Assembly: GCF_011927825.1 (NCBI RefSeq)
Contig: NZ_JAATJI010000001.1
Coordinates: 1,364,001 to 1,428,000, forward strand
DNA from: Polymorphobacter fuscus
Lineage (GTDB): Bacteria; Pseudomonadota; Alphaproteobacteria; Sphingomonadales; Sphingomonadaceae
Length of the DNA stretch: 64,000 nt
Direction: 5' to 3'
Part shown: positions 47,495 through 56,174 of the stretch, piece after piece
Position numbering within the stretch: the first letter of the stretch is position 1
Layout: each line of letters starts with the position of its first letter
Position numbers and translations under genes: made by a program
The notes under the pieces: generated by a model
Databases searched by the model: none
What the model was told of the DNA's origin: nothing
What the model saw: the letters and a program-made list of their open reading frames with translations, nothing else

Positions 47495-48103
47495 CTATCG
47501 CCAGTTCGAAGGTAAGCGGTATCCCTGAAATCGTGTGGAAGTCGAGGTGTGCAGCTGCGTTGGAGCTTTGGCCCAGAAGCGGTTCAGGGTCGTGGCGTTT
47601 GCCGCGATGTACGACTTAAGTGCCGGATGCGGCTTGTCGTTGAGGTGCGCGTAGTGGTTCCGTAGCAATCTGAAGAGACCAATCGTCCGAAAGTACGCCG
47701 CAGTGGCCTTCGCACCTGACCACGCCTCGATCTTGAGGCGGAGCTGTTCTTCCTCTGCGTCATTGCTGATCGCATCGGCGTTCGTCGATGCAAGGGCGGC
47801 CCGGAAGGTCTGCATCTCCTCTAGGCAGGCAAGGACGTGCTCTACGCTCGCGATGACGCCCATCTTCAACGCAACCTGCTCGGCGTCCGAGGAGAACTGC
47901 GGGAGATCGCCGACCCTTCGATAGATTCGGTTGGAGAAAGGGTTCGCCGCGAAAACCGCCGGCGTAAAGTCCTTCGGACTCTGGGCTGCCACGCCGGACA
48001 AAATCCTGTCGAATTCCCATTGCCTGAGTGCCGAGAAGCAAATCTGATCGCCGACGTCGATCAACCGCAACAGGAACCGTGAGGCCACAGGGGTCTTCGG
48101 CAT
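47495..48103 (-). CDS. HEPN-like protein with RNxxAH motif (unknown family, possibly frameshifted)
   Basis: 202 residues, MPKTPVASRFLLRLIDVGDQ start at 48101-48103. An all-helical protein; around residues 140-155 it has LFRLLRNHYAHLND (DNA 47645-47662), and R-N-x-x-A-H is the RNase signature of many HEPN toxins. I could not identify a known subfamily. It ends in HTSTSTRFQGYRLPSNWR, a poor tail, while another frame continues well; a frameshift is likely. It lies 35 bp after the 48139-48702 gene, and both form an apparent operon that points against the hsd operon. Confidence 0.55.
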   Translation of the reverse strand: MPKTPVASRFLLRLIDVGDQICFSALRQWEFDRILSGVAAQSPKDFTPAVFAANPFSNRIYRRVGDLPQFSSDAEQVALKMGVIASVEHVLACLEEMQTFRAALASTNADAISNDAEEEQLRLKIEAWSGAKATAAYFRTIGLFRLLRNHYAHLNDKPHPALKSYIAANATTLNRFWAKAPTQLHTSTSTRFQGYRLPSNWR

Positions 48104-48138
48104 CACTGCCTGGTGTCCACTAAGCTCGCTTCTATCCG

Positions 48139-48702
48139 TCACTGCCCTTCGATCGTGAACTGACCAGTAACTCCGGGGAATGCAGCGCCGTCCTTCTCGC
48201 GCCACACAAATCGCACCGTGAGCGACAGACTCAATTTTTGGGCAATGTAGCAGGCTGCCTTCCATGCGCCATTAGCGTCCTGACCCTGCACAGAGAGCTT
48301 CAGGTCAGTGAGGTGGCGGTAGCCCTCGTCGGTCTTCTGCCCTTCAACATACGGAATGATAACAAGCTGCTTCAGCTCCGCCACGGTATTGGATTTCGAC
48401 TTGGCGATTTTGACGGCAGCGTTGAGCAGGCCGTTCCAGTTGATCTGCCCATGGTCCAAGGACCGCCCGGCGAACTCGACAGCCAGGACCTTGGTATGGG
48501 TGAGCGAGGGAGGCGACAGCGGATTGAACTGGCGCACCTGACCCCCGGCGCCGTCTCCCGTCGACCGCGCAGGTGCGCCGTCTTTGCCTTCGTAGAAATC
48601 GATAAGCCGGCCGATCACTGTCTCGATGCTGTCGACGAGGGGAACTGCGTGAGATTGCAGGCGGGCGAAGGTCTGGGGTGATAGTTCAACTGCGAGAGTC
48701 AT
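48139..48702 (-). CDS. Uncharacterised island protein, first gene of the HEPN-like operon
   Basis: 187 residues, start MTLAVELSPQTFARLQSHAVPLVDSIETVIGRLIDFYEGKDG, which has a helical N-terminal half. The C-terminal part contains HTKVLAVEFAGRSLDHGQINWNGLLNAAVKIAKSKSNTVAELKQL and a beta-rich end. No motif I can name. The ATG 48702 is supported by GGAGATGAGG ten bases ahead; the frame is open further up to 48804, where it reads through the tandem repeats. It is followed after 35 bp by the HEPN-like gene, which suggests that it could be a partner such as antitoxin. Confidence 0.55.
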   Translation of the reverse strand: MTLAVELSPQTFARLQSHAVPLVDSIETVIGRLIDFYEGKDGAPARSTGDGAGGQVRQFNPLSPPSLTHTKVLAVEFAGRSLDHGQINWNGLLNAAVKIAKSKSNTVAELKQLVIIPYVEGQKTDEGYRHLTDLKLSVQGQDANGAWKAACYIAQKLSLSLTVRFVWREKDGAAFPGVTGQFTIEGQ

Positions 48703-48738
48703 GACGTTCGCCTCATCTCCATGTTGCCGGTAAACGGT

Positions 48739-48773
48739 GAATACGGAGAATACGGGGAATACGCAAGATACGA
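48739..48773. repeat. 9-bp tandem repeats upstream of the HEPN-like operon
   Basis: Three near-identical units GAATACGGA, GAATACGGG, GAATACGCA in a row (48739-48764), and a decayed fourth AGATACGAA. They sit 37-71 bp upstream of the ATG at 48702, where a promoter would be expected. Iterated 9-bp sites could be operator repeats. Nothing like this was noticed elsewhere in the window. Confidence 0.65.
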
Positions 48774-48897
48774 AATCTAGGTTGATCGGCTGTCGGACTG
48801 CCATGCAGCGCGGAGCTCATGATAGGCGAACGTCCAATCTCTGTCGGGGATCGCCTTGCGGACACCCGAAACGGCAGCTCATCACGTTCTTGGGATT

Positions 48898-49446
48898 TTA
48901 GTCCGGCACCGATAAGTGGTGTCGCACCAAGTACGGCTTAATTTCATCGGGGAGCGACTTTCCTGGACTAACCATGCCTAAAGCGGTCAACGCGTGCGCG
49001 ATAGCGCCATGAGGGTCGATGTCGCTATCGTCCAAAGTGGCAAGAGGATCACGGTCTGCGTGCTTCAAGAAGTTGTACGGCTGTATGATGTAGTTGAGTA
49101 ACTGTCGCCGCTCCGCGGCCGTCAACCCGATGATCAAGTCAGACGCATTGGTCACTTCGCCAACCTTGATGCCGCAGGCAACTCGCTCGACCAAAGCATC
49201 CATGCCTGGGTTGGTGGGGAGCATAACTGGTTCCCCGTTCACACGCGCGGAGGCCACCGTGAAGGCGCCGATTCTGAGGACCTGGTCCACATAGTCTTGG
49301 CCAGCTTTATCAATCAGATCGCGCAGGATACTAAGGGCTGACGCTGCCACGACGTGAATCGCCAGAGGATCTTCGCCACGCTCAGCCATCATAATCGCAC
49401 TTATTACCATGCGTTCGGCTGCACCTGCTTTGTCAATCGCCGCCAT
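48898..49446 (-). CDS. Uncharacterised island protein with NFLKHADRD motif
   Basis: 182 residues, start MAAIDKAGAAERMVISAIMMAERGEDPLAIHVVAASALSIL. A helical protein; the centre reads RRQLLNYIIQPYNFLKHADRDPLATLDDSDID, a motif N-F-L/F-K-H-A-D-R-D I have seen in unnamed bacterial proteins. No enzymatic role is known to me. It is divergent from the resolvase and hsd operon with a 94-bp spacer that would hold both promoters. ATG 49446 is preferred over 49479. Confidence 0.55.
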   Translation of the reverse strand: MAAIDKAGAAERMVISAIMMAERGEDPLAIHVVAASALSILRDLIDKAGQDYVDQVLRIGAFTVASARVNGEPVMLPTNPGMDALVERVACGIKVGEVTNASDLIIGLTAAERRQLLNYIIQPYNFLKHADRDPLATLDDSDIDPHGAIAHALTALGMVSPGKSLPDEIKPYLVRHHLSVPD

Positions 49447-49540
49447 ACGCCCTCCCAGAATGGCCCCTCGCCCTCGCAAAACCGTCTCTTGTTTCTCTCT
49501 CCCGTTCGGTTCATGCTACGACGAGTTCTCGGAGTATTTC

Positions 49541-50125
49541 TTGGTGTTCGTTGGCTATGCACGCCCTTCAAACCGCGATCAATCGTCAGGTGTCCAGCTC
49601 AACGCTTTGATGGCAGCGGGTTGTGCGACCGTCTTCGTGGAAAAGGTGTCAGGTGCCCAGAGAGACAGGCCTGAGCTGAAGGCTGCTCTTCAATCGACCC
49701 AGAGCGGCGACACGCTGGTCGTTTGGAAGCTTGACCGACTGGCGCGTTCAGTCCGTCAGCTGGTCGAAACGCTAGCCGATCTCCGACGACGTCACGTGGG
49801 CTTAAAGGTTCTAACTCAGGAACTGGACACCGATACAGCGCATGGGGAGCTAATCTTTCGCGTCTTCGAGACAGTGGGCGAGTTTGAACGGGAGCTCAAT
49901 TTAGAGCGCTCGTATGCAGGACTAGCCGTTGCCAAGGCCCTCGGCCGCCGTGGCGGCCGAAAACCAGCAATGGGGCCAGCGGAAATCAAGCGCGCAAAAG
50001 CGATGCTTATGGACTTGAGCGTCACGGTGGAGGAAGTCGCCCGGCAAATGGGCGTGCAACCCTCAACCCTTTATCGTCATATTCCTGGCGGGCGTAGTTC
50101 GCTTGCTCAGATTGCTGGTGGCTGA
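49541..50125 (+). CDS. Serine recombinase (resolvase/invertase family)
   Basis: 194 residues. FVGYARPSNRDQSSGVQLNAL carries the catalytic Ser in the position of GYxRxSxxxQ; WKLDRLARSVRQLVE and GEFERELNLERSYAGLAVAKALGRRGGRKPAM complete the catalytic part. A C-terminal HTH follows (MDLSVTVEEVARQMGVQPSTLYRHIP). It has no ATG in a sensible place: TTG (49541) or GTG (49544) after GGAG (49531-49534) is used. Gap to hsdR is only 42 bp. It could resolve or invert DNA, or the gene could have become a regulator of the operon. Confidence 0.88.
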   Translation: MVFVGYARPSNRDQSSGVQLNALMAAGCATVFVEKVSGAQRDRPELKAALQSTQSGDTLVVWKLDRLARSVRQLVETLADLRRRHVGLKVLTQELDTDTAHGELIFRVFETVGEFERELNLERSYAGLAVAKALGRRGGRKPAMGPAEIKRAKAMLMDLSVTVEEVARQMGVQPSTLYRHIPGGRSSLAQIAGG

Positions 50126-50167
50126 GGCGGGTTCCATGCGCTACGGCGAAAACGGGGGCAAAGGACT

Positions 50168-52498
50168 TTGAGTCTTAGTGAAAGAGATATTTGCACGAAG
50201 CTGATCACCCCCGCGGTGGTTGCGGCTGGCTGGAATCTGAACACGCAGCTTCGAGAAGAGGTTACGTTAACGGATGGACGGGTCATCGTACGTGGTAAGC
50301 TGTCCACGCGCGGACGACAGCTCCGAGCCGATTATGTTCTCTATCATCGTGCAAATGTCCCGCTGGCAGTGATTGAGGCCAAAGATGCCTCTCACAGCCC
50401 GGCAGCAGGCATCCAGCAGGCCTTGAGCTATGCCGAGATGCTCGACGTCCCATTCGTCTTCTCGTCGAACGGCTCGCGCTTCGTTTTCCACGATAGGACC
50501 GCGACGACTGGCCAGCTTGAACGCGAAATTGAGATGGATGCCTTCCCGAGCCCAGCGTTGCTCTGGGCAAAGTATCAAGCATGGAAAGGCCTCGACTCCG
50601 AAGCCGCTCAGCTTGTTGAGCAGAGTTACCATGCAGCCGCGGACGGAAAGTCTCCACGCTACTATCAAGCTACGGCCGTTAATCGAGCCGTCACGGCCGT
50701 TGCTCGCGGCCAAAATCGAGTTTTGCTAGTTATGGCGACCGGCACCGGCAAGACTTACACAGCTTTTCAGATTATTTGGCGACTTTGGAAGGCCCGAGCC
50801 AAAAAACGCATTCTGTTTCTGGCCGACAGGAACATTCTGGTTGACCAAACCAAAGGCAACGACTTCACGCCTTTTGGCGGAGCCATGACGAAGATCGCGA
50901 ATCGGCAAGTCGACAAGTCGTATGAGATTTATCTCGCCCTCTATCAAGCGGTGTCGGGCACTACCGACGAGCAGAATATCTACAAACAGTTTTCTCCGGA
51001 TTTCTTTGACTTAATAGTTGTTGATGAGTGCCATCGTGGAAGCGCCGCAGAAGACTCGGGCTGGCGGGAAATTCTTAACTACTACGGCAGCGCAACGCAG
51101 ATCGGAATGACAGCGACACCCAGGGAAACTGCTGATGTCTCAAATACGGAATATTTTGGGGAACCGATCTACGTCTATTCGCTGCGCCAAGGCATTGAAG
51201 ATGGATTTTTAGCGCCATATAAGGTCATTCGCTACGATCTGGACCTGGACTTGACGGGCTACCGTCCCCAGGCTGGAACGATCGATCGCTTTGGGCACGA
51301 GGTAAAAGATCGTATCTACGTCCAGAGTGATGTCGATACTAAGGTCGTCTTCGACCCTCGAACGAAACTGGTAGCAGAGAAGATAACAGAGTTTCTCAAG
51401 GGGAACGATCGGTTCGGAAAGACCATAGTATTCTGTGAAGATACCGAGCATGCAGACCGCATGCGACACGAACTGGCCAACGCGAATGCGGACCTTGTTG
51501 CAGACAATCATCGCTACGTAGTTAGAATGACGGGTGACGATCCCTCTGGTACAGCCGAGCTTGATAACTTTATTGATCCATACTCCATTTATCCAGTGAT
51601 CGCCACGACCTCGAAACTTTTGACGACTGGTGTCGACGTCAAGACGTGCAAACTGATCGTCCTTGACCAGAGAATTCAATCGATGACCGAGTTTAAGCAA
51701 ATAATAGGGCGCGGCACTCGAATTGATGAGGAACACGGGAAGCGGTTCTTCACGATAATGGATTTCAAGCGCGCAACAGAGCTATTCGCGGACCCCGGCT
51801 TTGATGGCGATCCGGTACAGATCTTCGAGCCTGCGCTTGGCAGCGATTTGGAAGATCTCGAATCTGGGAATGATCGCGGCGATCCAGCTGCTGGTGAAAT
51901 AGAAAAACAGGAAAACTCTCTCCAGCCACGCAAATATTACATCGACGGGGTCGAGGTTGAGGTCCTGGCACGCCGTGTCCAGTACCTGGACGAGGGGGGC
52001 AAGCTGATCACGGAGGCCCTAAGCGCCTACGTCAAAAGGAAGCTACGAGATAAGTACCTGACCTTGGGGAATTTTCTTGCTCGATGGTCCGAGGCTGATC
52101 GCAAACAGGCCGTCCTCAATGAAGTGGAGGAGTTAGGTATTCCGCTGGAGGCGCTCCGCGAGGAAGCGCCCGAAGGCGCGCGATACGACGCGTTTGACCT
52201 GGTCTGCCACATTGCATTTGACCAGCCACTCCTGACCCGCAAGGAGAGAGCGGCTCGTGTGCGAGATCGAGGCCCCTTCGCTACATACAGCGAGAGTGCC
52301 CGCGCGGTCCTCTACGCGCTCCTCGACAAGTACGCCGACGATGACGGCGTCGCGCTGGAGAGCGGCAAGATCTTGCACCTGAAGCCCTTCGATCAAATTG
52401 GCACTCCGGTCGAGATCATTCGACGGGTCTTTGGGGGCAAAGATCAATATCAAGCTGCGGTCCGCGAGCTTGAATCTCAGATTTACGCGGAGGCCTGA
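50168..52498 (+). CDS. hsdR: Type I restriction enzyme R subunit (EcoEI-like)
   Basis: 776 residues. The N-terminal nuclease has ADYVLYHRANVPLAVIEAKDAS (D about 54, E-x-K about 69-71), then the SF2 motor with MATGTGKTYTA (about 189-199), DECHRG (about 286-291), GMTATPRE and TTGVDVKTCK, IGRGTRID. The last 150 residues match the EcoEI_R_C domain (EEAPEGARYDAFDLVCHIAFDQP). It cleaves DNA after translocation. Start TTG (50168-50170) after AAAGGA (50160-50165). All active-site motifs are kept, so it looks functional. Confidence 0.95.
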   Translation: MSLSERDICTKLITPAVVAAGWNLNTQLREEVTLTDGRVIVRGKLSTRGRQLRADYVLYHRANVPLAVIEAKDASHSPAAGIQQALSYAEMLDVPFVFSSNGSRFVFHDRTATTGQLEREIEMDAFPSPALLWAKYQAWKGLDSEAAQLVEQSYHAAADGKSPRYYQATAVNRAVTAVARGQNRVLLVMATGTGKTYTAFQIIWRLWKARAKKRILFLADRNILVDQTKGNDFTPFGGAMTKIANRQVDKSYEIYLALYQAVSGTTDEQNIYKQFSPDFFDLIVVDECHRGSAAEDSGWREILNYYGSATQIGMTATPRETADVSNTEYFGEPIYVYSLRQGIEDGFLAPYKVIRYDLDLDLTGYRPQAGTIDRFGHEVKDRIYVQSDVDTKVVFDPRTKLVAEKITEFLKGNDRFGKTIVFCEDTEHADRMRHELANANADLVADNHRYVVRMTGDDPSGTAELDNFIDPYSIYPVIATTSKLLTTGVDVKTCKLIVLDQRIQSMTEFKQIIGRGTRIDEEHGKRFFTIMDFKRATELFADPGFDGDPVQIFEPALGSDLEDLESGNDRGDPAAGEIEKQENSLQPRKYYIDGVEVEVLARRVQYLDEGGKLITEALSAYVKRKLRDKYLTLGNFLARWSEADRKQAVLNEVEELGIPLEALREEAPEGARYDAFDLVCHIAFDQPLLTRKERAARVRDRGPFATYSESARAVLYALLDKYADDDGVALESGKILHLKPFDQIGTPVEIIRRVFGGKDQYQAAVRELESQIYAEA

Positions 52499-52500
52499 TC

Positions 52501-53979
52501 ATGGCGGATGTATCGAGCGCCCTGAAGGCAATTCAGGACACCATGCGAAAAGATGCTGGCGTGGACGGTGACGCACAGCGGATTGGGCAACTAGTCTGGA
52601 TGTTTTTCCTAAAGATCTTCGACGACCGTGAAGAGGAGCTTGCGCTTCTTGACGACGACTACTGCTCACCCATGCCCTCTGCGCTTCGATGGTCCGCATG
52701 GGCTGCTAACCCTGAGGGCATAACGGGCGACGAGTTGCTGTCGTTCATAAATGAGAAGCTGTTCCCCGGTTTGAAAAATATCAGCCTTGATGTGCCGGAG
52801 CGTGCGCGCGCTCTTGTGGTTCACGGCGTTTTTCAGGACGCAATAAACTATATGAAGTCGGGGACATTGATTCGTCAGGTTATTAACAAGATCAATGGGA
52901 TAGACTTTAACAACCTGGGCGATAGACATACCTTTGGTGACGTGTACGAGCAGATTCTTCGTGATCTTCAGAGTGCGGGTAACGCTGGTGAATTTTACAC
53001 TCCTCGCGCTTTAACCCAGTTCATGGTCGAAATGCTTGATCCGAAACTCGCGGATATAGTGTTCGATCCCGCTTGCGGCACTGGCGGTTTTCTAGCCTGC
53101 GCGGTGGACCACAAAACCGATCTGTATGTGATGGGCGAGAACGACTACGAAGTACTTCAGTCGTCAATTCGGGGTGTCGAAAAGAAAGCTCTGCCACATT
53201 TGCTCTGTACCACCAACATGATGCTGCATGGCATTGAAAGCCCCACTAATATCATCAGAGGAAACACGCTTAGTAAACCCATCAAAGACCATCCGCTGAG
53301 AAGGAAAGTCGATGTTATTTTAACCAATCCGCCGTTCGGTGGGATTGAAGAAGACGGAATAGAACGCAACGTGTCGCAACTTTACCAGACCCGCGAGACT
53401 GCCGATCTGTTTCTGGTTCTGATCATTGAACTCCTAAAAGAAGGCGGGCGCGCTGCCGTCGTGCTCCCGGATGGAACGCTTTTTGGCGAGGGAACGAAGA
53501 CTCGAATAAAGGAAAAGCTTTTAACCGAATGCAACCTTCATACGATTGTTCGCCTTCCGAACGGCGTATTTAATCCATATACAGGCATAAAGACTAACCT
53601 CCTATTCTTTGAGAAGACGGGACCGACTGAGGATGTTTGGTTCTATGAACATCCTTATCCTGATGGGTACAAGAATTACTCAAAAGCGCGTCCGATCCGG
53701 CTCGAAGAATTTGGCGCGGAAAAGGCGTGGTGGGGCGAATCAGGGCGTCGTGGCAGGCAACAGACCCCCCGCAGTTGGAAGGTGGGTATCGAGGAGATCA
53801 AGGCCCGCGGGTACAACTTGGACATTCCGAATCCATTCAAGCCGGACGCTGATGAGCGCAGCCTAGTTGAACTGACCCATGCATACGATCGGAGCCGGCG
53901 CCAGCTAATGGATGCCAACGCAGCCCTACTAGCAGCACTAGGGTCAGCGTTGGGCGAAGCCGGGCAGATGAGGCGATGA
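52501..53979 (+). CDS. hsdM: Type I DNA methyltransferase M subunit
   Basis: 492 residues. The HsdM N-terminal helical domain (1-150) is followed by GEFYTPRALTQFMVEML, SAM motif FDPACGTGGFL (about 187-197) and the adenine-methylation motif NPPFGG (about 275-280). It methylates N6-adenine in the site chosen by HsdS. The start ATG is 2 bp after the hsdR stop, with GGAGG in the hsdR end. It overlaps hsdS by 4 bases (53976-53979). Confidence 0.97.
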   Translation: MADVSSALKAIQDTMRKDAGVDGDAQRIGQLVWMFFLKIFDDREEELALLDDDYCSPMPSALRWSAWAANPEGITGDELLSFINEKLFPGLKNISLDVPERARALVVHGVFQDAINYMKSGTLIRQVINKINGIDFNNLGDRHTFGDVYEQILRDLQSAGNAGEFYTPRALTQFMVEMLDPKLADIVFDPACGTGGFLACAVDHKTDLYVMGENDYEVLQSSIRGVEKKALPHLLCTTNMMLHGIESPTNIIRGNTLSKPIKDHPLRRKVDVILTNPPFGGIEEDGIERNVSQLYQTRETADLFLVLIIELLKEGGRAAVVLPDGTLFGEGTKTRIKEKLLTECNLHTIVRLPNGVFNPYTGIKTNLLFFEKTGPTEDVWFYEHPYPDGYKNYSKARPIRLEEFGAEKAWWGESGRRGRQQTPRSWKVGIEEIKARGYNLDIPNPFKPDADERSLVELTHAYDRSRRQLMDANAALLAALGSALGEAGQMRR

Positions 53980-56174
53980 TAGATGCTCTGCTTGAACGCC
54001 TGGGGGCTTTAAGCGGCCTTCCAGGGGCAGGTCTCTACCTTCGCCGGCTTGCTCTGGAGCTAGCTGTCAGCGGCGCGCTGACCCCTGATCGGCCTTCCTA
54101 TGACGATGTGAGCACAGTCCGACTGGATGAGGTGACTGAGATTCTAACAGGCACGAGCGTAAATGCCGCCGAGAAGGAGCTTCGTTACGCGGGTTTGAGC
54201 GAAGGGCTGCCCTACATCGCAACAAAGGATGTGGCGCTTAATACGGGCGTCATCGACTACGAAAACGGCGTCCGCATCCCTGTTGGCGAGCCGGGATTCA
54301 AGGTGGCGCCGGCAGGATCAGTCCTGATTTGCGCAGAAGGTGGAAGCGCGGGAAAAAAGGTCGGGCTAGTTGATCGGCCGGTTTGTTTCGGCAACAAACT
54401 TTATGCAGTCTTTCCTGGCCCCCTGCTGTCGCCGATGTATCTCAGCTACATTGCAAGAAGCCGGGCATTCTATGAACAGTTCCAAAGTCATATGTCTGGC
54501 ATCATCGGGGGCGTGTCCCTGAAGAGATTCAAAGAAATCATGATCCATGTTCCTTCGCTGAAGGACCAGCTAACCGCTGTCGAAGCTTTGGGAACGTTGG
54601 AGAAAAAGCTCGACGACGTCGAAAATTGTGGCCAACGCGAACGACAGGCCCGGAAGAGTGCGGTGGAAGCCGCAATTGCCTCCCTTGTGCAAGCCGATGA
54701 CTCGGATGAAGTTGAGCGCGCTTGGGCGCATCTTACAGATCGCTTCGGTTTGTGGTTCGACGATACCGACTCCCTCAAACGGTTTCGTGCTGCCATCATA
54801 GACATGGCAATCAAGGGGTCACTCGTTCCAGATGACGGGAATCCTGCGCTGGAGACGACGCTCTCCGCAGTGATCTGTTTCGGCCCCAAGAACGGTTTCT
54901 CGCCCAAGCCGGTCCTCGGTCCTACAGACACAAAGACAATGTCCTTGTCAGCAATCACGAAGGGCGTGTTTGACGCCAGCGCTTTCAAGTACGTTCAAGA
55001 TCGTCCGGCGATTGAGTCTGATCTCTGGGTCCGCCCTAATGACATACTGCTGCAGCGTGCGAACACGATCGAATACGTTGGGGTATCAGCCGTATACACT
55101 GGCGAACATGGAGACTTTATTTACCCAGACCTAATCATGCGGATCACGCCTAACCCTGATGTGGACAGCCATTTTCTTCACCTTGCATTATCGTGCACTA
55201 GGGCTCGAACACATATGAGAGAACGGGCTAGCGGCACGTCAGGCACAATGCCAAAAATCAATCAGGCGACGGTCCGCTCGATACCTGTACGCCTGCCGTC
55301 ATTGCTGCAGCAGCGCCGAGTGGTTGCCGCAGTCAGCGATATCATGGCACTTTGCGCGAACGTCGAGCAGAAAATGGAGGAGAGGACCAGAGACGGGCTG
55401 GCGCTGCTAGCGGCTTGGGCGAGTAATGGCGGCCCGGGTGACTATCCCGGCGGCACAGATAGCGCTCGTTGGACGGGAGAGGAAAGCTCGGCAATCGATG
55501 GTCTAATCGAGCCGAGAGGAGAGACTACGCCAAGCTCTGTTGAAGGCAGCACTTCAAGGCGTCCGCTCGACTTAAGCCTCAAGCACGACGATGACAGAAT
55601 TTTTGAGGCCGTCCTCGTTTCCGCCGTAGTTGGTGCATTTTTTGATCGATCTGCTGAACCGGTTGGAAATTTCCGTCTTCAGAAAGCGGTTTATTTTGCG
55701 CGGCGCCGGATCGGGGACAGCCGGGTCAGCAGTGACTACCTTCGAATGGCTGCTGGTCCTTACAATCCAAAGATGCGCTATTCCGGCGGAATCGCAGTCG
55801 CCAAGTCGCAAGGCTGGATCCGAGAAGCGAGAGGCCGATTTGGATTCGGCCATATCAAAGGTGTTAACGCCGATTATGCGAGGGCCGATCGCAAGCTGCA
55901 AGCCATTGCCATATGGGTCCGTGACACGTTTGCACTGCGAAAAAATGAAGAATGGGAGCGCTTGGCGACGGTTGATTATGCCGTATGTGCCTTGGGTCAC
56001 GAGGCTCAGCCGGTCACGCCGAAACGCGTTCTCGCATACATCAGTGATCTTGAGGTCTGGCGCCACAAGGTTGCCAAGTTGGGGTTAACCGAGTTCAGCG
56101 TTCAGTCGGCGATGCTCGAACTAAGTCAGTTATTTCCCATCGATGAGAAGGCATCGGTGCGTGTTGACGGGTAA
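53976..56174 (+). CDS. hsdS: Type I specificity subunit HsdS with extra C-terminal domain
   Basis: 732 residues, against 400-600 for most HsdS. TRD1 lies about 45-200, conserved helix about 200-250 (DQLTAVEALGTLEKKLDDVENCG), TRD2 about 285-470, second helix LLQQRRVVAAVSDIMALCANVEQKM near 450-490. After a linker (490-535) comes about 190 residues, FEAVLVSAVVGAFFDRSAEPVGNFRLQKAVYFARR, GPYNPKMRYSGG and a helical end. LQKxxYFA and the GPY block recall the Panacea/SocA (DUF4065) fold of antitoxin-like proteins. This last assignment is inference. It overlaps hsdM by 4 bases and SIR2 gene by about 14. Confidence 0.88.
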   Translation: MIDALLERLGALSGLPGAGLYLRRLALELAVSGALTPDRPSYDDVSTVRLDEVTEILTGTSVNAAEKELRYAGLSEGLPYIATKDVALNTGVIDYENGVRIPVGEPGFKVAPAGSVLICAEGGSAGKKVGLVDRPVCFGNKLYAVFPGPLLSPMYLSYIARSRAFYEQFQSHMSGIIGGVSLKRFKEIMIHVPSLKDQLTAVEALGTLEKKLDDVENCGQRERQARKSAVEAAIASLVQADDSDEVERAWAHLTDRFGLWFDDTDSLKRFRAAIIDMAIKGSLVPDDGNPALETTLSAVICFGPKNGFSPKPVLGPTDTKTMSLSAITKGVFDASAFKYVQDRPAIESDLWVRPNDILLQRANTIEYVGVSAVYTGEHGDFIYPDLIMRITPNPDVDSHFLHLALSCTRARTHMRERASGTSGTMPKINQATVRSIPVRLPSLLQQRRVVAAVSDIMALCANVEQKMEERTRDGLALLAAWASNGGPGDYPGGTDSARWTGEESSAIDGLIEPRGETTPSSVEGSTSRRPLDLSLKHDDDRIFEAVLVSAVVGAFFDRSAEPVGNFRLQKAVYFARRRIGDSRVSSDYLRMAAGPYNPKMRYSGGIAVAKSQGWIREARGRFGFGHIKGVNADYARADRKLQAIAIWVRDTFALRKNEEWERLATVDYAVCALGHEAQPVTPKRVLAYISDLEVWRHKVAKLGLTEFSVQSAMLELSQLFPIDEKASVRVDG

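Noticed and set aside
53976..56174. hsdS as two fused genes or frameshifted second hsdS
   Set aside because: The frame is open throughout, both TRDs and both conserved helices are in order, and the tail is a separate domain rather than another TRD.
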